Of a DNA stretch of 7,770 bases, positions 1 to 6,679 are shown piece by piece. The first letter of the stretch is position 1. Each line of letters starts with the position of its first letter. Where the stretch lies: positions 1-7,770 of the forward strand of contig CAZIRB010000102.1 of NCBI GenBank assembly GCA_964541695.1, given 5' to 3'. Source of the DNA: CAZKGE01 sp964541695 (lineage in GTDB: Bacteria; Bacillota; Clostridia; Christensenellales; CAG-138). The notes under the pieces are model-generated. The model saw nothing but the letters and a program-made list of their open reading frames with translations, made no database searches and had not been told where the DNA came from. The position numbers were made by a program, and so were the translations under genes.

Positions 1-36
1 GGGAACTCCGCAGGACATTTTGGGTTTCCAAAGGGG
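1..36. repeat. Third copy of the 32-bp repeat, cut by the window edge
   Basis: Bases 1-36 are identical to 186-221: the last 29 bases of the 32-bp unit followed by AAAGGGG. The first three bases of the unit, if present, lie outside the window. After base 36 the copies diverge, but both continue into a G-rich run and then a C-rich run ending in CCTTTG, so the hairpin that follows the repeat also seems to belong to the element. Here that hairpin is imperfect (CAAAGG at 29-34 against CCTTTG at 48-53). Confidence 0.9.
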
Positions 37-71
37 AAGGGGGTCCTCCTTTGACGCTCGATTTCGGCCCC

Positions 72-97
72 GCTTCTTTTTTTAAAAGAAAAGAAGC
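72..97. repeat. A/T-rich palindrome
   Basis: GCTTCTTTT at 72-80 is the exact reverse complement of AAAAGAAGC at 89-97, with an eight-base spacer that is itself partly self-complementary (TTT and AAA). The result is a 26-base near-perfect dyad, A/T-rich with a GC clamp at its foot. It could work as a weak bidirectional terminator, a protein-binding site, or the end of a mobile repeat. The sequence alone does not decide between these. Confidence 0.6.
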
Positions 98-150
98 AAA
101 AGAATTTTAGGGAAAACGCTTTGGCAACATCCCTTCCGGAATGGGTTTTC

Positions 151-214
151 AATGGGAACTCCGCGGGGCATTTTGGGTTTCCAATGGGAACTCCGCAGGA
201 CATTTTGGGTTTCC
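151..214. repeat. Two tandem copies of a 32-bp repeat
   Basis: Bases 151-182 and 183-214 are head-to-tail copies of a 32-bp unit that begins AATGGGAACTCCGC and ends CATTTTGGGTTTCC. They differ at only two positions (165/197 and 168/200, G against A). Bases 142-150 resemble the end of a further, decayed unit. A third good copy is at 1-36. The unit has no obvious internal dyad and its spacing does not fit a CRISPR array, because there are no unique spacers. It is probably a dispersed intergenic repeat family of this genome. Confidence 0.9.
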
Positions 215-235
215 AAAGGGGGTTCCCCCCTTTGG
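213..235. repeat. Perfect 10-bp GC-rich inverted repeat (hairpin)
   Basis: CCAAAGGGGG at 213-222 pairs with CCCCCTTTGG at 226-235 around a three-base loop. It overlaps the end of the tandem repeat by two bases and appears to be part of the same element, since the copy at the window start is followed by a similar but decayed hairpin. Neither strand shows a T-run after the stem, so it is not a standard intrinsic terminator. Because it lies beyond the minus-strand gene, it could still stabilise the 3' end of that message. Confidence 0.8.
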
Positions 236-242
236 TGGGGTC

Positions 243-260
243 GCAGGGGCAAAGCCCTGC
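243..260. repeat. GC-rich hairpin next to an A-rich run
   Basis: GCAGGG at 243-248 pairs with CCCTGC at 255-260; C250-G254 can add a pair with G249 bulged. On the plus strand an A-rich run (261-270) follows. On the minus strand the corresponding T-rich run lies before the stem, not after it, which is the wrong order for a terminator of the neighbouring gene. It is best read as another piece of the intergenic repeat element. Confidence 0.65.
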
Positions 261-302
261 AAAAGAAAAAGGCCCGTTCTGCGTCCCCTCCGCCCAACAT
301 TC

Positions 303-2243
303 CTACTCTTGCGGCGAAACGGCGGACAGAGCAACCGTCGTCTCCTCCCTGACCACGCGATACAGCGTGTTCTCCCGTATATTCTGTGCGCCGCCGAACA
401 CATCGCCGAACGCCTCAAGCAAATATGCGTCGACGTGTCCGACGTACACGTGCGTATACCCTGCGTGCAGCAGCCGGTTCGAAAACTCCGCGCCGGACAG
501 ATCCTTTGTCCAGCAGTCGCCCGCAAACTTCGGTTCCGGGCCATAGCTCCAGGATTCGATGCGGTCGACCGCAATGGGCGTCAGATCATACCGGGCCATG
601 TAGTAGGAATATCCCGAGTACTCCACCCCTTCGACTTTGCGCTCCTGGGAAACATAACAGACCGAATCCGTGTCCGCGTTCAAAGCGCGGACAACATCGC
701 CGGAAAGCTGATAGGCGGAGCGCTTTTCCCGGGAGAGACGGTTCGTGCGCATCGATAAAACGGTTGCGTCCACGGCGTCCTGATAGGAAAACCCGAAGGA
801 CAGCACGCACAGCAGAATAGCCAAGGCGGCGGTCGAGAAGCGCCGCTTGTCCTGAAAAAGCGTTTTTATCAACATGGCCGCGATAAAGCAGAGGGCGCCG
901 AGCTGAAAGGTGGAGACGTACCGATTGAAGCTTGCAAGCTGCTGCGCCTCAACGGGATGGAACAGAAACAGGTACATCACAAGCAGGCCGCCCAGCCAGA
1001 CAAAATAGAACGCGACCAAGCCGGCAATGCAGACGGTAAAACTTTTTTGCGCCGGCGCGTCGTCGCGCATAAGATGCCGGCAGCCGATTGCGGGCGGCAG
1101 AATCGCAAACACCCAAAGCAGCGGGGAGAGCTTGATCGCATAGTAGTGATCGCCCGGCTCGAACAGGCGGTTGTAGAAATTGAATACCGTTTGTTTCTGG
1201 TATGGCTGCACGTTATGGGCAAGCTGCGACAGTCCGGACCAGGAGATCGACGCCGTCTGCCAGTATTCCGCGGCGTCCGCAAGGCGACAATGCAGCGTCC
1301 AGGAGAACTTGCCGAACAAAACCGCGGCCAAAAGCAGCGCCAAGCCCGCAAACGGCCTCCACTTCGGGCCGGACGGTACCGGCAAAGCCGTTTTGCACGC
1401 GCGCCCGATAAGATCGGCGCATATGATGCAAACCGAGATTATGGCAAGGCCGAACCCGGACGGCTTTGCGGCAGTCAGAACAAACAGGGCGAGCGCGAGC
1501 GTTGCAAACAGGAAGGCGTCCTTTTGTCCGGACATGCAATATGCTGTCAAAACGAAGGCAAACAGCAGCCCGAGCACGCCGTCGACGATCACGGTCGTAT
1601 AATAATAGGGGTATTCCACCAACGGCAGACAGAAGGCGACGACGCACAGAAGAAGAAGCCGCACGGGGTTCTTCCACCGGCAGAACCGGAACAGCGGCAT
1701 CAATAGCGTGATCGTAAGGACGTCCTTCGAAAAAAACAGCGCCGGCTCGGAAAACTGATTGACGGATCGGGTAAAATAATACTCGATCAGCGCGATGGAC
1801 GGCGGATAGGAGCGGAAAACGACGGAAGAACCCGCCGCGGTTCCGAACGCATTGAGATAAAACATGTTTTTCACGACGAGCGCCCAATGGGAGAACTCAT
1901 CCCAGACGACGAGCGCTCTGTTATGCGTAAATAACGCGCTGAAAACAATGAAGCAAATAAATACGGCAAACGCGGGCGTGACGGCGAGCGGCGGACGGTT
2001 CTTGCCAAGCGTCCATTCGCGGAAAAAGAGGAAGGCGCACAGGACCGCCGCGACTAAGCCGATTGCCCAAACGCCGAACACGCCGGCGCGCAAGGCGTTG
2101 AACAGCCCGCACACGTATAGAAACAGAATCGTTCCGAAAACCGATACGGGCAGGCTTTCGGCAAAGCTGCGCCGGAATACGCGGCCGATCAGCGCGGCCT
2201 GGGCGACAAGAGGCAAACATGCGACGAGCAGCATCAAACCCAC
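303..2243 (-). CDS. Polytopic membrane protein, probable GT-C-type glycosyltransferase
   Basis: A 646-residue integral membrane protein with about 12-14 hydrophobic segments up to residue ~486, followed by a hydrophilic C-terminal domain (~490-646) probably outside the cytoplasm. The layout resembles GT-C enzymes, which use lipid-phosphate sugars. After the first few membrane segments comes an acidic motif in a loop (WDEFSHW, 114-120, where D115/E116 could be catalytic), then SYPPS (145-149), TAAKPSG (257-263) and FNRYVSTF (439-446). The C-terminal domain ends in a GYTHVYVG stretch of the kind seen in such proteins. The acceptor and sugar cannot be told. The start is uncertain. The GTG used here is only 3 bases from GGAGG; an in-frame TTG at 2237 (9 bases) and ATG at 2234 (12 bases) are alternatives. 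GC content is visibly lower than in the neighbours. It lies 133 bp downstream of murF on the same strand. The membrane assignment is secure, the enzyme class only moderately so; an O-antigen-polymerase-like protein is an alternative. Confidence 0.8.
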   Translation of the reverse strand: MGLMLLVACLPLVAQAALIGRVFRRSFAESLPVSVFGTILFLYVCGLFNALRAGVFGVWAIGLVAAVLCAFLFFREWTLGKNRPPLAVTPAFAVFICFIVFSALFTHNRALVVWDEFSHWALVVKNMFYLNAFGTAAGSSVVFRSYPPSIALIEYYFTRSVNQFSEPALFFSKDVLTITLLMPLFRFCRWKNPVRLLLLCVVAFCLPLVEYPYYYTTVIVDGVLGLLFAFVLTAYCMSGQKDAFLFATLALALFVLTAAKPSGFGLAIISVCIICADLIGRACKTALPVPSGPKWRPFAGLALLLAAVLFGKFSWTLHCRLADAAEYWQTASISWSGLSQLAHNVQPYQKQTVFNFYNRLFEPGDHYYAIKLSPLLWVFAILPPAIGCRHLMRDDAPAQKSFTVCIAGLVAFYFVWLGGLLVMYLFLFHPVEAQQLASFNRYVSTFQLGALCFIAAMLIKTLFQDKRRFSTAALAILLCVLSFGFSYQDAVDATVLSMRTNRLSREKRSAYQLSGDVVRALNADTDSVCYVSQERKVEGVEYSGYSYYMARYDLTPIAVDRIESWSYGPEPKFAGDCWTKDLSGAEFSNRLLHAGYTHVYVGHVDAYLLEAFGDVFGGAQNIRENTLYRVVREETTVALSAVSPQE

Positions 2244-2360
2244 ATTCCTCCAAATAATCGTTATATTTCAAATTTTGTTCAGGCTGATTGAAAGCTTGTT
2301 CCTGCGTGTAAGAAGGGTGAAATGATATTCGGATGGGTTCGGCAAGTTAAGAAAGGCCGC

Positions 2361-2376
2361 GGGGGATCCCTCCCCC
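2361..2376 (-). terminator. Weak terminator-like hairpin just after murF
   Basis: On the minus strand, GGGGG and CCCCC flank a six-base loop immediately after the murF stop codon. It is followed by GCGGCC and a short broken T-run (TTTCTT). The stem is short and the T-run poor, so it would end transcription only partly, if at all. It may reduce read-through into the membrane protein gene. No convincing promoter was found in the rest of the 133-bp gap. Confidence 0.3.
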
Positions 2377-3726
2377 TCAATACTTCATCAGCGCCTCGAC
2401 GGTCCGTTCAAACCCCATGCCGCGCGACGCCTTGACGAGCACGGTGTCGCCGGGCTCGAGCAGTTCCGGCAGGATCATGAGCATCGACTCCTGCGTGCTG
2501 AAGTAGCGTGTGCGCCGCGGGGCGAGCGAGAGCGCGCCCACAAACGTCTGCTCGGAGCTGGGGCCGACGCACACGATCAGGTCGATGCCGTGCATCGCCG
2601 CGTACATGCCGCAGATCTCGTGCAGCTCGGCGGACTCCTGCCCGAGCTCGCGCATGTCCCCGAGCACGGCGACGCGGCGGCCCTGCGCTTTTTCGAGCAC
2701 GTCGATGGCGGACATGACGGAGACGGGGTTGGAGGAGTTGTAGCTGTCGTCGATGACGGTCAGCTTCCCGGTGCGCAGCACGTCCAGGCGGCCGTGCGGC
2801 GTGGAGAACGACTCGAGGCCGCGCTTGAGCTCCGCAAGCGACATGCCGAAATGCAGCCCGACCGCGATCGCGCTGAGCGCGTTGTAGACCGTGTGCTTGC
2901 CGGGCGCGCGCACGTGCAGCGCGAACTCCTCGCCGCCGCAGTGCGCGGTGAACGCCACGCCGTCGAGGCCGAGGTCGCTTATATCGGTCGCGCGCACGTC
3001 GCAGCCCTCGTCGAGGCCGAAGCGCACGGCGCCGGGGATGGCAAGGAGCAGGTCGTCGTCGCCGTTGACGATGGTCGCGCCGCCGGGCTTTTGATACAGC
3101 AGCATCGCGGTCTTCTCGCGGAATATGCCCTCGCGCGAGCCGAAAAACTCGATGTGCGACACGCCGATGTTCGTAAACACGCACACGTCGGGGGAAACAA
3201 TCCGGGCAATCGGCTCGATCTCGCCGAAATGGTTCGTGCCGAGCTCGACGACCGAGACCTCGTGCTCGCGCCCGAGCTGGAATACCGTCAGCGGCAGGCC
3301 GGTCTGGTTGTTGAGATTGCCCTGGTTCTTGTGCACGCAAAACCGCTCGGAAAGCACCGAGGCGATCATCTCCTTGGTGGAGGTCTTGCCCATGCTGCCC
3401 GTGATGGCGACGACAGGGATGGGGAACAGCTGCCGATAGGCCGCCGCGATGCGCTGGAGCGCCATCAGCGCGTCCGGCACGAGGATATAGGGTTCGCTCT
3501 CGAGCGGGACCTCGGTCAGCACGAGCAGCGCGCCCTGCCTGCGGGCGTCGCCGATGAACGCGTGGCCGTCGAAATTCCCGCCGCGCACCGGCACGAACAG
3601 GCAGCCGTCCGCCGCGGCGCGGCTGTCGATCACAACGTCCGAAACGCTGTCAAACAGCAGCGCCGGGGAGCCGAAATATTGGCCGCCGGTCCAGTCGAGG
3701 ATATCTTTGACGGGTACGGGGATCAT
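2377..3726 (-). CDS. murF: UDP-MurNAc-tripeptide--D-Ala-D-Ala ligase MurF
   Basis: A 449-residue cytoplasmic Mur ligase that uses ATP to join D-Ala-D-Ala to the UDP-MurNAc-tripeptide, completing the pentapeptide of the peptidoglycan precursor. The length fits the family. The N-terminal substrate domain has DSR (34-36) and FDGHAFI (52-58). The central ATPase domain has the P-loop GSMGKTS (110-116), KNQGNLNNQTGLP (133-145), ELGTNHFGEI (161-170) and NIGVSHIEFFGS (186-197). The C-terminal domain has HGRLDV (311-316), DDSYNSSNPVS (326-336), LGDMRELG (355-362) and VKASRGMGFE (431-440). In the stretch after HIEFFGS, where many MurF proteins have K-x-E, this one reads K205-T-A, a small departure. The ATG overlaps the ddl stop codon (ATGA), with GGAG 8 bases upstream, so translation is probably coupled. 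Whether the third peptide residue is meso-DAP or Lys cannot be read from the sequence. Confidence 0.96.
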   Translation of the reverse strand: MIPVPVKDILDWTGGQYFGSPALLFDSVSDVVIDSRAAADGCLFVPVRGGNFDGHAFIGDARRQGALLVLTEVPLESEPYILVPDALMALQRIAAAYRQLFPIPVVAITGSMGKTSTKEMIASVLSERFCVHKNQGNLNNQTGLPLTVFQLGREHEVSVVELGTNHFGEIEPIARIVSPDVCVFTNIGVSHIEFFGSREGIFREKTAMLLYQKPGGATIVNGDDDLLLAIPGAVRFGLDEGCDVRATDISDLGLDGVAFTAHCGGEEFALHVRAPGKHTVYNALSAIAVGLHFGMSLAELKRGLESFSTPHGRLDVLRTGKLTVIDDSYNSSNPVSVMSAIDVLEKAQGRRVAVLGDMRELGQESAELHEICGMYAAMHGIDLIVCVGPSSEQTFVGALSLAPRRTRYFSTQESMLMILPELLEPGDTVLVKASRGMGFERTVEALMKY

Positions 3727-4760
3727 CTGTATTTCTCCAGCGAGAGCGTCACGATGCGGTCGCAGAGCGCGGGATAGTCGATGCCGACGGCCGCGGCCTC
3801 CTGCGGCAGAAGGCTCGTCGGCGTCATGCCCGGCAGCGTATTGGCCTCGAGGCAGTAGAACGCGCCGTCGGGAGCCAGCATGAAGTCGATGCGCGCGTAC
3901 ACCTCGAGCCTAAGCGCGCGGAACACCGCAAGGCTCGCGGCCTGGATCGCGGCCGAAAGCTCCGTCGGGATCGGAGCGGGCGTGATCTCCTCGGTCAGGC
4001 CCGGCTGGTATTTGTGCGCGTAGTCGTAGAAGCCGCCGCGCGGGCGGATCTCGATGACGGGCAAAGCCGTGTTGCCGAGCACGCCGCACGAGAGCTCGCG
4101 TCCCGCGATATAGGTCTCGATCAGCACCTCCGGCTCATACCGGAACGCCTCGCACAAAGCGTTGGCCAGCCCCTTCTCGTCGCGCACGATCGATATGCCG
4201 ATCGACGAACCGCCCGAGCAGGGCTTGACGACGAGCGGGAGGACGAGGTCCCCGAGGTCCTTTAATTCGCTCTCCTTGAGCAGCACGCCGAACGGCGTTT
4301 TTACGCCCGCGGCGAGCAGAAGCTGCTTGGTGACGAACTTATTCATCGCCACGGCGCAGCCGAAGTACGAGCTGCCCGTGTAGCGGATGCCGAGCATGTC
4401 GAAGAACGCCTGCACGCGGCCGTTCTCGCCGTTGTCGCCGTGCAGGGCCAGAAACGTGATGTCCGCGGCGCGGCACAGCTCGACGACGTTCTTGCCGATG
4501 AAGGGCGAGAGCCCCTCGGGCCTGGTCTTGACAATCTGGGCAAGGTCGGGCGCGCTGCGCTTGACGCTCAGCTCGGCCGGCGTGCTCTCCGCCGTAAACG
4601 CCGCCGTAACGGGCGAGGGCAGGGCCGAAAGGCCATAGTACAGGTCGACCAGCACGGCGTTGTGGCCGGCCTTGCGCAGCGCCGCGCAGATCCGCGTGCC
4701 CGAGGACAGGGACACGTCGCGCTCGGGCGAAAGTCCGCCCGCCAATACCACGATGTTCAT
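3723..4760 (-). CDS. ddl: D-alanine--D-alanine ligase Ddl
   Basis: A 345-residue ATP-grasp enzyme that joins two D-alanines in the cytoplasm to make the dipeptide MurF uses. Visible motifs: GGLSPERDVSLSSG (8-21), the N-terminal Ddl signature; LHGDNGENG (106-114), usually HGxxGEDG, so Asp is Asn here; GSSYFGCAVAMNK (129-141); the ATP-grasp loop KPCSGGSSIG (179-188); FYDYAHKY (244-251); and ARIDF (289-293) with CLEANTLPGMTPTSL (303-317), which carries metal and substrate ligands. Tyr251 in the omega loop matches the Tyr of D-Ala-D-Ala ligases rather than the Phe linked to D-Ala-D-Lac, so a normal dipeptide is expected. The ATG at 4760 was chosen because GGGAGG lies 4 bases upstream and the conserved N-terminus starts there. 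A longer frame up to 4829 would cover the promoter and adds nothing conserved. First gene of the minus-strand unit, overlapping murF. Confidence 0.96.
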   Translation of the reverse strand: MNIVVLAGGLSPERDVSLSSGTRICAALRKAGHNAVLVDLYYGLSALPSPVTAAFTAESTPAELSVKRSAPDLAQIVKTRPEGLSPFIGKNVVELCRAADITFLALHGDNGENGRVQAFFDMLGIRYTGSSYFGCAVAMNKFVTKQLLLAAGVKTPFGVLLKESELKDLGDLVLPLVVKPCSGGSSIGISIVRDEKGLANALCEAFRYEPEVLIETYIAGRELSCGVLGNTALPVIEIRPRGGFYDYAHKYQPGLTEEITPAPIPTELSAAIQAASLAVFRALRLEVYARIDFMLAPDGAFYCLEANTLPGMTPTSLLPQEAAAVGIDYPALCDRIVTLSLEKYR

Positions 4761-4800
4761 GCCGCCTCCCCCAATGCGTTTAACGTTCCGTATCCTAAAA

Positions 4801-4829
4801 CATATATCACGAAATGCGGGGCATGACAA
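4801..4829 (-). promoter_or_regulatory. Sigma-A-type promoter of ddl-murF
   Basis: On the minus strand there is a -35 TTGTCA (4829-4824, five of six consensus matches), a 17-bp spacer and a -10 TATATG (4806-4801) preceded by TGA, giving an extended -10. Transcription should start near 4793-4795, leaving a leader of about 34 bases that holds GGGAGG before the ddl ATG. This is the best promoter in the window. It lies in the 122-bp divergent gap shared with the peptidase gene. Confidence 0.7.
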
Positions 4830-4847
4830 ATGTTTTTTCGAAAATCA

Positions 4848-4876
4848 TACAAAATTTGCGGCGGCCATAGTATACT
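4848..4876 (+). promoter_or_regulatory. Probable promoter of the peptidase-kinase unit, possibly leaderless
   Basis: A good -10 (TATACT, 4871-4876) is preceded, with a 17-bp spacer, by a poor -35 (TACAAA, 4848-4853, three of six matches). The usual start of transcription, about 7 bases after the -10, falls on or next to the ATG at 4883. No purine-rich ribosome site lies between them, so the message may have no leader. The weak -35 could mean an activator is needed. A chance -10 match remains possible. Confidence 0.45.
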
Positions 4877-4882
4877 GGTAAC

Positions 4883-6679
4883 ATGAGAATGACCGTCAAA
4901 CGCTTTCTTGCCGTCCTGCTGCTTACCGCGCTTTTGGCAAGTGGAACGGGCTGCGCCTGCACGTACCTTTTGTACCGGCTCGGCTCGGACGCGCTCACCG
5001 GTACGCCCGCCCCGGCCGCGTCTCCGACCGCGCCGCGGCTCGAGCTCGGCAGCGCTTCGCAGGCGCGCCCGGACGTCGCGTTTTCCGACATGCGGTACGA
5101 GCGGCCGGACCTCGACGCGCTCGAAAAAGAGCTGGACGCGCTGCTTGCCGACGCCAAGAAGGGCAAAAAGCCCGTCGACGAACTGCTCGGGCGGTACCAG
5201 AGCATACAGGCCGCGTACAACAACGCGGACTCGCAGATGTCGCTTTCGTACCTGCTCTACGCGATGAACGTCAAGACGTCCGAGTACAAGGACGAGTACG
5301 CGGACCTGTACGCGCGGCTCAACGAGCTGGACCTTACCATGACCGACGCGTCGATCGCGCTGCTCGAGTCCGAAAAATACGGCGCCGCGGCGCGCGCGGC
5401 GTGGGGCGACGAGTATTCCGACACGGTGTTTGAGAACGAGACGCTCAACAGCATCGAGATCCAGCCGCTGCTTGAGCGGGAGCAGGACCTGACGTTTCAA
5501 TACGACGAGCTGCTCAGCTCGTTCGAACTTCTTGACGGCGGCAGGCGCTGGACGGTCGAGGCGCTCGCGCCCGCGTACTACGCCGGCGAGATCGATTACG
5601 ACGAGTACGTGCGGCTCTACGACCGCTACTACCTCGAGCTCAACCGCGAGGCGGGCAAACTCTTTCTCGACCTGCTGGCCGTGCGCGACAATATCGCAAA
5701 GACCCTGGGCTTTGGCAGCTACGCCGCGTACATGTACGAGTGCTACGACCGCGACTACACGGTCGTCGATTCCCGGAACCTGCAGGAAGCGGTCAAGCGG
5801 TACATCGTGCCCGTCTATATCCGGGCGTCGACGGAAAGCTACGCCGATCTCTCCGACATAAGCTTCGACCTGGACATCTATTTCGTCAAGCTGCAGCGCG
5901 CGGCCAAGGACTTCTCGCCGCTCTTGCTCGAGTCGCTCAACTACATGCTGCGCAACGACCTCTACGATTTCGACGTCAGCACGGATAAGATGGAGGGGAG
6001 CTTCACCACTTACCTGAGCAACTACAACGCGCCGTTTATATTCAGCCAATGGGAGGGCTCGAGCGGCAACGTGCGCACGGTCATCCACGAGCTCGGGCAC
6101 TTTACGAACTATTACCTCAACGCGCTCGTCGGCTGGAGCGTCAGCGACCCGCTCGATTTAGCCGAGGTGGACTCCCAGGGGCTGGAGCTTTTGTTCCTCC
6201 GGTACTACGACACGTTCTTCGGCAAGAACGCGAAGACCGCCGCCGCCGAGACGCTGCTCGACGCGATGTACGCGATCGTGACCGGCTGCATGGAGGACGA
6301 ATTCCAGCAGGAGGTCTATCAAAACCCAAGTATGACGCTCGACGAGATGAACGAGCTGTACCTGCGCCTTGCCGGCGAGTACGGCATGCAGGAGCTGTAC
6401 GGCTTCACCGGCACCGAGTGGGTCGGCATCCCGCATACGTTCCAGTCGCCGATGTACTACATCAGCTATGCCACGAGCATGATCCTCTCGATGGAGCTCT
6501 GGGATAAATCGCAGGTCGATTACGACGCCGCAAGGAACGCGTATTTTGCCGTCCTGCAGCGCGAGCCCTACGCCAAGCTGCGCTCGACCGCGGCGCTAAA
6601 CGGTCTGTCCGACCCGCTCGGCGAGGGCACGATCGAGCACCTTGCGGATACGCTCGCGGGCTATTTCAACTTGGGATGA
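4883..6679 (+). CDS. Exported M3-family (PepF-like) zinc metallopeptidase
   Basis: A 598-residue protein of the M3 oligopeptidase clan. The active site is HELGH (402-406; His402 and His406 bind zinc, Glu403 is the catalytic base), and AEVDSQGLE (427-435) supplies the third zinc ligand, Glu428. IPHTF (516-520) and MYYISYAT (524-531) match the PepF substrate-binding region, with His518 and Tyr525/Tyr529 as candidate substrate contacts. Unlike ordinary cytoplasmic PepF, it begins with basic residues and a hydrophobic stretch (8-20) ending GTGC, an atypical lipobox with Cys24. It is followed by a Pro/Ala-rich linker (~40-52), so it is probably a lipoprotein or membrane-anchored on the outside. 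Residues 72-350 form the mostly helical N-terminal part, rich in Asp/Glu/Tyr. Likely substrates are short peptides; the natural one is unknown. The start is supported by the signal sequence although no ribosome site is present; Met3 is an alternative. It overlaps the kinase-like gene by 4 bases. Confidence 0.9.
   Translation: MRMTVKRFLAVLLLTALLASGTGCACTYLLYRLGSDALTGTPAPAASPTAPRLELGSASQARPDVAFSDMRYERPDLDALEKELDALLADAKKGKKPVDELLGRYQSIQAAYNNADSQMSLSYLLYAMNVKTSEYKDEYADLYARLNELDLTMTDASIALLESEKYGAAARAAWGDEYSDTVFENETLNSIEIQPLLEREQDLTFQYDELLSSFELLDGGRRWTVEALAPAYYAGEIDYDEYVRLYDRYYLELNREAGKLFLDLLAVRDNIAKTLGFGSYAAYMYECYDRDYTVVDSRNLQEAVKRYIVPVYIRASTESYADLSDISFDLDIYFVKLQRAAKDFSPLLLESLNYMLRNDLYDFDVSTDKMEGSFTTYLSNYNAPFIFSQWEGSSGNVRTVIHELGHFTNYYLNALVGWSVSDPLDLAEVDSQGLELLFLRYYDTFFGKNAKTAAAETLLDAMYAIVTGCMEDEFQQEVYQNPSMTLDEMNELYLRLAGEYGMQELYGFTGTEWVGIPHTFQSPMYYISYATSMILSMELWDKSQVDYDAARNAYFAVLQREPYAKLRSTAALNGLSDPLGEGTIEHLADTLAGYFNLG

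Larger units (their letters stand above)
1..302. other. Non-coding, repeat- and hairpin-rich intergenic region
   Basis: No believable gene was found in these 302 bases. Open frames exist on both strands, but they run through tandem repeats, give low-complexity Gly/Pro/Phe-rich peptides and lack ribosome sites. The region holds two kinds of structure: copies of a 32-bp repeat (1-36 and 151-214) and inverted repeats at 72-97, 213-235 and 243-260. It lies just past the stop codon of the minus-strand membrane protein gene. None of the hairpins is followed by a clean T-run in the minus-strand direction, so no standard intrinsic terminator can be assigned to that gene. Confidence 0.75.

Noticed and set aside
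151..214. CRISPR-like array
   Set aside because: The 32-bp units adjoin directly without unique spacers, and no cas gene is present.
213..260. Intrinsic terminator of the minus-strand membrane protein gene
   Set aside because: Neither GC-rich hairpin is followed by a T-run in the minus-strand direction; the T-rich run lies before the stem at 243-260.
121..758. Open frames on the plus strand running from the repeats into the membrane protein gene
   Set aside because: They translate the repeats and the antisense of a membrane protein, with no ribosome site and no recognisable domain.
2253..2288. Separate promoter for the membrane protein (TATAAC, 2265-2260)
   Set aside because: The -35 position (ATCAGC) matches poorly, and transcription would start almost on the ribosome site.
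2590..3777. Open frame of 395 codons on the plus strand opposite murF
   Set aside because: The opposite strand carries every MurF motif; this His/Arg/Ala-rich frame is a shadow without a ribosome site.
4761..4829. Longer ddl starting at 4829
   Set aside because: The extra 23 residues are not Ddl-like, and the stretch contains the ddl promoter and ribosome site.
4757..6100. Open frame of 447 codons on the minus strand opposite the peptidase
   Set aside because: It is antisense to a gene with a full M3 active site, runs into the ddl start region, and gives an Arg/Val-rich product typical of frames opposite GC-rich genes.
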